Of a DNA stretch of 64,000 nucleotides, positions 58,640 through 64,000 are shown piece by piece; position 1 is the stretch's first letter; each line of letters opens with the position of its first letter. The stretch comes from CAYWVR01 sp964461715. GTDB taxonomy: Bacteria; Planctomycetota; Phycisphaerae; FEN-1346. Where the stretch lies: assembly GCA_964461715.1 (NCBI GenBank), contig CAYWVR010000015.1:1-64000 (forward strand), given 5' to 3'. A model generated the notes under the pieces. The model had not been told where the DNA came from. It searched no databases and worked only from the letters and a program-made list of their open reading frames with translations. The translations under genes were made by a program, and so were the position numbers.

Positions 58640-59618
58640 GGAAGTGGATGTCCGCGTGGAGGTGTTGTTGGCCGAGGCGGGTGCGCGCCATCGCCAGATA
58701 CGAGGGCTCGATCTCGAACCCCAGCGACGATCGGCACGCGTCGATGGCCGCGAGGGTCGTGTTGCCCAGTCCCCAGAACGGGTCGAGCACCGTGTCGCCG
58801 ACGAACGAGAACATGGAGATAAGGCGGAGCGCGATCTCCTTCGGGAACGGCGCCGGGTGGCCGCGCTGGAGGTCGCCCGGCACGTCCTCCCACACCTGCC
58901 GGAACCAGCGGTTGTAGTCGTCCTTGTCGATGACCGAGAGGTCGCGCTGGCGCCGCGTGGGATGACGATACCCGCCGGGCTTCCGGAACATGAGGATGTA
59001 TTCGAGATCGTTCTTGATGATCGCGTTCGGCTCGTAGGGCTTGCCGAGGAAGCCGCTTCCGTTGCCCGCGACCTCCGTCTGCATGTTCGCGATCTTCTTC
59101 CAGAGGATCGGCGCCAGCGGGTCGAACCCCAGCGTCTGGCACTCGATGAGCAGATACGCGTGGAGCGGATCCACGAGGTGGCGGCCGTGGCGGCGGCGCG
59201 AGCGGCACACGTCGCCCACGACGACGCACAGCCGACCCCCCGGCACGAGCAGGTCGAAGCACCGCTGCCACACCTTGTTCAGTTCGTCCAGGAACCGGCG
59301 GCGGTCGTCGATGTGACCGAGCTGCGCCCCGTCGCGATCGTCGGCGTAGTCCTTCAGGTTCCAGTAGGGCGGCGAGGTGACGACCAAGTGGATTCGCGTC
59401 TCCGGATCCAGGCCCGGCATGGTTCGGGCATCGCCGAGCACGATCCGATGTGTCGTGCGAAGCGACCCGCCCGCCGCCTCCCACGCCCGCTCCTTGGCCT
59501 CGAACTTCTCCTCGATCTTCGCTTCGGTTGCGCGCGGCGCGGCCTGCGGGCGAACGGGTTTGGGCGCGCGGCCGGCGCGCGTCACGGCCCGTTTCTCGCT
59601 CTCACCCGCCTGCGGCAT
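58623..59618 (-). CDS. Site-specific DNA methyltransferase (N4/N6, TSPPY type)
   Basis: The 331-residue methyltransferase has motif IV TSPPYW at 81-86 before the SAM-binding motif I DPFWGLGNT at 279-287, the beta-type order. TSPPY favours N4-cytosine but does not exclude N6-adenine. The first 50 residues are basic and low in complexity. ATG at 59618 has a good GAGGGAG site; a GTG at 59654 would add 12 residues. It is upstream of, and overlaps, the putative endonuclease, so the protecting enzyme is made first. Confidence 0.87.
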   Translation of the reverse strand: MPQAGESEKRAVTRAGRAPKPVRPQAAPRATEAKIEEKFEAKERAWEAAGGSLRTTHRIVLGDARTMPGLDPETRIHLVVTSPPYWNLKDYADDRDGAQLGHIDDRRRFLDELNKVWQRCFDLLVPGGRLCVVVGDVCRSRRRHGRHLVDPLHAYLLIECQTLGFDPLAPILWKKIANMQTEVAGNGSGFLGKPYEPNAIIKNDLEYILMFRKPGGYRHPTRRQRDLSVIDKDDYNRWFRQVWEDVPGDLQRGHPAPFPKEIALRLISMFSFVGDTVLDPFWGLGNTTLAAIDACRSSLGFEIEPSYLAMARTRLGQQHLHADIHFHDPES

Positions 59619-59705
59619 GGCTCCCTCACCGGCCTTCCGAAGCAAGGGTACCACGCGGCCTCCCCCAAGGCAAGCCCGTCAAGTCCCGCCGCGGCACGCC
59701 TGCGC

Positions 59706-59734
59706 TGGCGGGCCGGGGGCGACGAGGCTACAAT
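59706..59734 (+). promoter_or_regulatory. Possible promoter of the radical SAM gene
   Basis: TACAAT (59729-59734) lies only seven bases before the ATG at 59741. The -35 TGGCGG (59706-59711, 17-base spacer) is weak. If real, the transcript would be almost leaderless. Confidence 0.4.
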
Positions 59735-59740
59735 GCCCCC

Positions 59741-61171
59741 ATGCTCACCCTCGTCAACACGAACCGCATGCGGCCGCTTGTGGCGCCGATCGGGCTGGAT
59801 TACGTGGGGGCGGCGGTGCGGGGGGCGGGGATCGAGGTGGCGCTGGTGGACCTCGCCCTCGCCGAGGACCCGGGCGCGGCCCTCGCGGCCCATTTCGCCG
59901 CGACCTCGCCGCGCCTCGTCGGCGTCACGATCCGAAACGTCGACGATTGCTTCTGGCCGAGCGGCGCGTACTTTGTGCCGGAGATCGCGGCGACCATCGA
60001 CCGGTTGCGCACGCTGACCGACGCCCCGATCGTTGTGGGCGGCGTGGGGTATTCGATCTTCGCGGAGGCCGTGCTCGAGCGGACGGGGGCGGATTTCGGC
60101 GTGCGCGGCGACGGGGAAGGGGCCCTGGTCGCCCTCTACCGCCATCTGGACGGAGGCCGCCGCCGCCTCGACCGCGTGCCGGGCCTCCTGTGGCACGCCG
60201 ACGGCGGGGTCCGCGCGAACGATCCCGCCTATCCGAATCCCCCCCGGGTTCCGACGGACCGCAACCTCGTCGACCATGCCGCCTATTTCCGTCTCGGCGG
60301 TCAGGGGGCCGTCGAGACGAAGCGCGGGTGCCCGCGCACGTGCGCCTACTGCGCCGACTTCCTCGCCAAAGGCCGGGCCGCGCGCCTACGCCCGCCCGAG
60401 GACGTGGCCGAGGAGATGGCGTGCCTCGCGTCGCGCGGCATCGACGTCCTGCATCTCGCGGACGCGGAGTTCAACGTGCCGATCGCGCACGCCCGGGCGG
60501 TGTGCGACGCCCTTATCGATCGGGGCCTCGGGGAGCGGGTCCGCTGGTACGCGTACCTTGCGACCGTCCCGTTCGACGAGGACCTGGCGGAGCGGATGCG
60601 GCGGGCCGGCTGCGTCGGCATGAACTTCACGGGCGATTCGGCCGCCCCCGCCATGCTCCGGGCCTACGGCCAGCCGCATGCGCCGGCCGACCTCGCCGAG
60701 AACGTGCGCCTCGGCCGCGAGAACGGCCTCGCCGTGATGATCGACCTGCTCCTCGGCGGACCGGGCGAGACGCCCGAGACGGTGGGCGAGACGATCCGCT
60801 TCCTGAAGGCGGTCGGGCCGGACGCCGTCGGGGCCCCGCTGGGCCTTCGGCTCTATCCGGGGACGGCGATGGCCGCCCGGGTGGCGGCGGAGGGTTCGCT
60901 GGAGACGAACCCGGGGCTTTGCCGACACTACGACGGGCCGGTGGACCTGACGCGGCCGACGTTCTATATCGCCCCGGCGCTCGGGCCGCGCCCGGCGCGG
61001 CTGGTGAACGACCTGATTGGCGGCGACCCGCGGTTCTTCGCCCCCATGGACGAGTCGCCCTACGCGGCCGCCACCGACCATAACTACAACGCGAACGCGG
61101 CCCTCGAAAGGGCCATCGCCGCCGGCGCCCGCGGGGCGTACTGGCATATTCTCAGGGGCGGGGGACGGTGA
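59741..61171 (+). CDS. Radical SAM protein with B12-binding-like N-terminal domain
   Basis: The 476-residue protein has a Rossmann-like N-terminal domain (about 1-140) of the cobalamin-binding type, without the DxHxxG cobalamin-ligand motif. A radical SAM barrel follows with the Cys197-x3-Cys201-x2-Cys204 iron-sulfur motif in KRGCPRTCAYC, and the GGPGETPETV segment near 345 is typical of the family. It probably performs a methyl- or radical-transfer reaction; the substrate is unknown. It carries no ribosome site and may be leaderless. Confidence 0.88.
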   Translation: MLTLVNTNRMRPLVAPIGLDYVGAAVRGAGIEVALVDLALAEDPGAALAAHFAATSPRLVGVTIRNVDDCFWPSGAYFVPEIAATIDRLRTLTDAPIVVGGVGYSIFAEAVLERTGADFGVRGDGEGALVALYRHLDGGRRRLDRVPGLLWHADGGVRANDPAYPNPPRVPTDRNLVDHAAYFRLGGQGAVETKRGCPRTCAYCADFLAKGRAARLRPPEDVAEEMACLASRGIDVLHLADAEFNVPIAHARAVCDALIDRGLGERVRWYAYLATVPFDEDLAERMRRAGCVGMNFTGDSAAPAMLRAYGQPHAPADLAENVRLGRENGLAVMIDLLLGGPGETPETVGETIRFLKAVGPDAVGAPLGLRLYPGTAMAARVAAEGSLETNPGLCRHYDGPVDLTRPTFYIAPALGPRPARLVNDLIGGDPRFFAPMDESPYAAATDHNYNANAALERAIAAGARGAYWHILRGGGR

Positions 61172-61217
61172 TCCCTCGTGCCGACCGACGTGGGAACCGA
61201 GCGAAAGGAGACATCGC

Positions 61218-61745
61218 ATGAAGTACGTGGTGACGATAAGTCTGGCCGTGCTGGCCGTCGCGGGGTGGTTGGTTGCAGGGGAGGCGACGCAGCGGCTCCC
61301 GTCGACGTACGTGGACACGACGTACGGGTTCCGGGTCCAGGCCCCGCCGTTCGGCCCCGCCCCGGCCGGGGGGAACGTGGTGCCGGTGATGCTCCTCGGG
61401 CCGGCCAAGGACGGCTTCTCGCCGAACCTCAACGTCATGATCCAATTGACCAAGACGACGCGCGACGCCTTCCGCAAGCTCTCCCTCGACCAATTCAAGC
61501 AGATGGGCTTCACCGTCCACAAGGTCGAGGAGCGGCAGGTCGGCGGCAAGGACGCCCTGCTGATCGAGTACCTGGGCAAGCAGCAGGGGCGCGAGTTGCG
61601 GTGGCTGGCCCTGGCCGTCATCGACACCGACCGCGTCTACCTCGCCACGTGCACGGCCCTGGCGTCGGCGTTCGAGGCCTCGCGGCCGGGCTTTGCGGCG
61701 TGTCTCGATTCGTTCGCGCTGACGACGCCGGGCGCGGCCCGGTGA
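61218..61745 (+). CDS. Exported protein of unknown function (PsbP/DUF1795-like)
   Basis: The 175-residue product has a Sec signal (cut near AGEA, residue 22). The mature domain opens with STYVDTTYGFRVQAPPFG and contains VMIQLTKTTRDAFRKLSLDQFKQ, resembling PsbP-like/DUF1795 proteins, small alpha-beta domains found outside the cytoplasm. AAAGGAG precedes the ATG. Its role is unknown. It lies 46 bases after the radical SAM gene and may be co-transcribed. Confidence 0.75.
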   Translation: MKYVVTISLAVLAVAGWLVAGEATQRLPSTYVDTTYGFRVQAPPFGPAPAGGNVVPVMLLGPAKDGFSPNLNVMIQLTKTTRDAFRKLSLDQFKQMGFTVHKVEERQVGGKDALLIEYLGKQQGRELRWLALAVIDTDRVYLATCTALASAFEASRPGFAACLDSFALTTPGAAR

Positions 61746-61776
61746 CGCCCCGCCGCCCCGCGTCTCGCGCAGGCGT

Positions 61777-61805
61777 TTGACCGGGGGCCGAACGGGCGGT
61801 ATGCT
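61777..61805 (+). promoter_or_regulatory. Sigma70-type promoter of the small helical protein gene
   Basis: TTGACC (61777-61782) and TATGCT (61800-61805) are exactly 17 bases apart; start near 61812 and a CGGAGG ribosome site follow. Confidence 0.7.
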
Positions 61806-61844
61806 GGGGTAGCAGCGCCGAGCCATTCGCCTTCGGAGGATGCC

Positions 61845-62078
61845 ATGAAGGACAAGGTCGAGAAGGCCCGCGAAGCCCTGGGCAAGGTCGTTAAGGAGTT
61901 CGAGCCCGCCGCCGACCACGCCGTCGGGGCGGGCCGGGAGTTGCTCCTGGCGATCCGGGCGGCGGTTGACGCCGAGCTGAACCTCCTGGACAAGGCCGCC
62001 CAGCGGTGCAAGGGCGCCGGACGCCCCAAGCCCCCGCCCGAGGAACCGCCCGAGGCCGAGCCGATCAACCCGAGCTGA
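61845..62078 (+). CDS. Small helical protein of unknown function
   Basis: The 77-residue product is largely amphipathic helix (about residues 1-55) with a proline/glutamate-rich tail. No domain recognised. A strong promoter and CGGAGG ribosome site suggest that it is expressed. It may be an apolipoprotein-like or DNA-associated helical protein, but nothing in the sequence decides this. Confidence 0.6.
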   Translation: MKDKVEKAREALGKVVKEFEPAADHAVGAGRELLLAIRAAVDAELNLLDKAAQRCKGAGRPKPPPEEPPEAEPINPS

Positions 62079-62123
62079 CGCTGTGCCCGAGAAGGGCCGG
62101 GCGCTTTCGTGCGACGGGGGGCG

Positions 62124-62738
62124 CTACGCACCCGCGACCCGATCCAGGATCGCGTCGGCCAAAGCCCGCTTCGTAACCTTCGCGAGAGTGTCCATATCTC
62201 CCGATGAAGGGATGAGCAGGGCCTCCTGGGTCTCGGCGTCGATGGCGGCGGGGGTGTTGGCGACGACAAGGTCGAGGCCCTTCGCCTCGCGCTTGGCGCG
62301 GGCTCGGGCCTCGAGGTGGTCCGTTTCGAGGCAGAAGCCCACGAGCCGCTGTGCCTTGCGGCGGCGGGCCATCCGGCCAAGGATGTCCTCGGTCCGCTCG
62401 AGCTCGACCGAGAGGCGCTCGGGGCCCTTCTTGATCTTCTCCGCCCGCGTCCGCACGGGCCGATAGTCGGCGACCGCGGCGGCGGCGATGAAGACGTCGC
62501 AGGCGTCGAAGCGGGCCTCGACGGCCTCGAACATCTCCCGGGCCGTCACGACGCGCACGACCCCGGCCCCCGCGGGCGGCCGGGCCGGGCAGGGCCCCAT
62601 CACGAGCGTCACCTGATGCCCCCGCGCCAGGCCCGCCTCGGCCAGCGCGACGCCCATGCGGCCACTGGAAGCGTTGGAGAGGTAGCGGACGGGATCGAGG
62701 GGCTCGCGGGTGGGGCCGGCGGTGATTAAAAGGTTCAT
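62124..62738 (-). CDS. coaB: Phosphopantothenate-cysteine ligase (CoaB), separate from CoaC
   Basis: The 204-residue protein matches the CoaB half of Dfp: MNLLITAGPTREPLDPVRYLSNASSGRMG at the start, AAAVADYRP near residue 86 and the KIKK segment just after, and VGFCLETD near 135. It ligates cysteine to phosphopantothenate in CoA synthesis. In most bacteria it is fused behind CoaC; here coaC is a separate gene starting upstream on the same strand, 41 bases away. Confidence 0.92.
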   Translation of the reverse strand: MNLLITAGPTREPLDPVRYLSNASSGRMGVALAEAGLARGHQVTLVMGPCPARPPAGAGVVRVVTAREMFEAVEARFDACDVFIAAAAVADYRPVRTRAEKIKKGPERLSVELERTEDILGRMARRRKAQRLVGFCLETDHLEARARAKREAKGLDLVVANTPAAIDAETQEALLIPSSGDMDTLAKVTKRALADAILDRVAGA

Positions 62739-62779
62739 GCCGCTATGTACCATAGAGGGCCAGGCCGCAAGCGGCTGCC

Positions 62780-63352
62780 TTACGATGCCCGGCCCAGGGC
62801 ATCCAGGACGGCGCGATAGATCGTCTCCGGCTCGGCCATGCGGCCGTGGGCCTCGGTGCCGCAGGCCAGCCAGCCGGACTCGGGGCCGACGAGGCGGACG
62901 TGGCGGGTGCGGAGGGTCTCGACGTTCGCCTCGACGGCCGGATGCTGCCACATGTTGATGTTCATCGCGGGGGCGAGGACGAGCGGCACGTCGATCGCCA
63001 ACAGGACCGTCGAGACGAGGTCGTCGCCGATGCCGCACGCCAGCTTGCCGATCAGGTTCGCCGTGGCCGGGGCGATGACGACGAGGTGGGCCCGGTCGGC
63101 CAGCGCGATGTGCTCGGTGCGCGGCATCTCGGCGGCTTGCCAGAGACTGGTGTGGACGGGCCGGCCGGTCAGGGCTTGGAACGTCAGGGGCCCGACGAAG
63201 CGGGTCGCGTGCTCGGTCATCATGACGCTCGTGCCGGCCCCGGCCTGGACGAGGCGGGAGACGAGGGCGGCGGTCTTGTAGGCGGCGATGCCGCCCGTGA
63301 CGCCGACGAGGACCTCGCGGCCGGCGAGGGGGCGATCGGGCGTGGGGGACAT
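62780..63352 (-). CDS. coaC: Phosphopantothenoylcysteine decarboxylase (CoaC)
   Basis: The 190-residue flavoprotein has GVTGGIAAYKTA near residue 17, the catalytic-histidine region MTEHATRF near 44, APATANLIGKLACGIGDDL near 92 and the PAMNINMW substrate motif near 125. It decarboxylates phosphopantothenoylcysteine. The ATG at 63352 has a GGAGGT site; an upstream in-frame start would add nine residues. It lies after rpoZ, the usual gmk-rpoZ-coaBC order, with a structured 203-base gap between. Confidence 0.93.
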   Translation of the reverse strand: MSPTPDRPLAGREVLVGVTGGIAAYKTAALVSRLVQAGAGTSVMMTEHATRFVGPLTFQALTGRPVHTSLWQAAEMPRTEHIALADRAHLVVIAPATANLIGKLACGIGDDLVSTVLLAIDVPLVLAPAMNINMWQHPAVEANVETLRTRHVRLVGPESGWLACGTEAHGRMAEPETIYRAVLDALGRAS

Positions 63353-63402
63353 GTCGGGACCTCCGTTGACCTTGCGCACGGGGCTGTTTCGCCGGGCCGC
63401 TT

Positions 63403-63454
63403 GCGGCCTGATTTGATGCCATCGGGCATCGAGCGGGGCCGACCTTCAGGCCGC
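63403..63454 (-). other. Nested inverted repeats in the rpoZ-coaC gap
   Basis: A perfect nine-base outer pair (GCGGCCTGA at 63403-63411 with TCAGGCCGC at 63446-63454) encloses a perfect six-base inner pair (63415-63420 with 63425-63430). A further GGGCCG/CGGCCC hairpin lies near 63508-63530. In the transcript this would form a stable element about 50 bases before the coaC ribosome site. Not matched to any known riboswitch. Confidence 0.55.
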
Positions 63455-63555
63455 AGAAAGCGCCCCGCGGGCGGGGCGGGGAAACGGGCCCGGCGGCCGG
63501 CGCACACCCGGGGAAGTACGCACGGGCCGGCAAACGGCCCGCGCCACCCCCCCTC

Positions 63556-63831
63556 CTAGTCCTCCTCGTCCTCGGCCTCCGCCTCTCCGGCGGACTCGGG
63601 GACGCCGAGGATGTCGAAGGCGTCGGCGTCCGGGGGCGGGCCCTGTTCGAGGGTGATCTTGCCCTCGAGAATCTCCTGGACCACGGCCTCCATCAGCGTC
63701 ATCTCGCCGCGCTCCACCAGCAGCGGCGCGCCGAACGTCACGTCGACGAGGCGTTTCTGAATCAGCACAGCCAGCTTGAACCGTCCGCCGACCTTGTCCA
63801 CGACGTCGTCGCTCTTTAGGGCCTCAATCAC
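63556..63831 (-). CDS. rpoZ: RNA polymerase omega subunit
   Basis: The 91-residue protein resembles omega, which helps assemble RNA polymerase by clamping beta-prime: VVDKVGGRFKLAVLIQKRL near residue 10 corresponds to the conserved omega core, followed by helices and an acidic C-terminal tail. Its place directly after gmk and before coaC/coaB is the conserved arrangement and raises confidence. Confidence 0.85.
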   Translation of the reverse strand: MIEALKSDDVVDKVGGRFKLAVLIQKRLVDVTFGAPLLVERGEMTLMEAVVQEILEGKITLEQGPPPDADAFDILGVPESAGEAEAEDEED

Positions 63832-63867
63832 GCGTGTTCCTCCCGGCGTCCCGCGCGGGGACGCGAC

Positions 63868-64000
63868 TCATGCGGTTTCCTGAATTCGTTCCTGAACGAG
63901 GGCGACGACCTCGGCCACGGCCTGCTCGAGATCGTCGTTGACCACTTCATGATCGTACGCCGCGGCCTCGCGGGCCATGCGAATCTCATTCTGCGCCTCC
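63868..64000 (-). CDS. gmk: Guanylate kinase, C-terminal end (partial)
   Basis: The last 43 codons of a gene that continues beyond the window. The translated end contains EAAAYDHEVVNDDLEQAVAE, the characteristic C-terminal segment of guanylate kinase (the usual form is YDYVVVNDDLE). It is on the same strand as rpoZ, 36 bases upstream. Confidence 0.85.
   Translation of the reverse strand, partial: EAQNEIRMAREAAAYDHEVVNDDLEQAVAEVVALVQERIQETA

Noticed and set aside
57914..59618. Restriction-modification pair as part of a mobile island
   Set aside because: No integrase, transposase, tRNA target site or visible change in base composition at its borders.

Overview
This is a high-GC bacterial chromosome segment with no rRNA, tRNA, CRISPR array, integrase or transposase that I could recognise. 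Gene content points to the Planctomycetota or a close PVC-type relative: secreted and cytosolic sulfatases, two PEP-CTERM proteins, Tat-exported enzymes, many uronate and fucose glycoside hydrolases, Gfo/Idh and sugar-isomerase families, and a PheT without its tRNA-binding domain. This assignment is an inference from gene content, not from a marker phylogeny.

Layout. (1) 60-3002, minus strand: the translation operon rpsB-tsf-pyrH-frr, read from a good sigma70-type promoter at about 3071-3099. (2) 3230-7124, plus: uvrB-nadC-birA with 4-base stop/start overlaps. (3) 7125-20803, plus: a type IV pilus / type II secretion block. A major pseudopilin has a long leader and its own terminator. It is followed by a 13-gene run with tight spacing: small membrane protein, GspH-like pseudopilin, PilM, PilN, PilO, PilP-like, secretin, TPR lipoprotein, histidine kinase, response regulator, HD-GYP phosphodiesterase, STAS protein and a PilB/GspE-like protein. 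The last has lost its Walker A lysine and other catalytic residues but keeps an N-terminal motif like the cyclic-di-GMP-binding MshEN motif. (4) 21082-23614: rplU with a coiled-coil exported protein where rpmA is usual, a methyltransferase and a RidA-family protein. (5) 23615-26112, minus: an alpha-L-fucosidase and exported-sulfatase pair. (6) 26660-29855, plus: ribH-nusB-ftsY, an HD hydrolase and a ferritin-like protein. (7) 30064-48757: carbohydrate genes. These are a GH88 unsaturated glucuronyl hydrolase, cupin, Gfo/Idh oxidoreductase and Tat protein; a divergent pair of units (iolB, GH105, SGNH hydrolase and HEAT protein against a GH2 enzyme); a PEP-CTERM protein; UxaE-like tagaturonate epimerase with an aldo/keto reductase; a double GNAT; and a cytosolic sulfatase with a membrane protein. 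(8) 48869-54659: a two-domain protease-like lipoprotein, a methyl-tetrahydrofolate pair (MTHFR with MTHFR_C, and an AcsE-like methyltransferase), a sugar isomerase and a second PEP-CTERM protein. (9) 54998-59618: two small zinc-binding proteins, pheT, and a compact restriction-modification pair. (10) 59741-64000: a radical SAM protein, small proteins, then coaB, coaC, rpoZ and the end of gmk on the minus strand.

How it fits together. The pilus block carries the inner-membrane alignment complex (PilM/N/O/P) and the secretin, but no functional assembly ATPase or PilC/GspF platform gene, so those must lie elsewhere. Its signalling genes suggest control by phosphorelay and cyclic-di-GMP, with the dead ATPase as a possible nucleotide-sensing subunit. 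The carbohydrate genes suggest breakdown of sulfated fucose- and uronic-acid-containing polysaccharides, with the unsaturated and saturated uronates feeding UxaE- and IolB-type steps. Three divergent intergenic regions have -10 hexamers that overlap on opposite strands, so bidirectional promoters may be common here.
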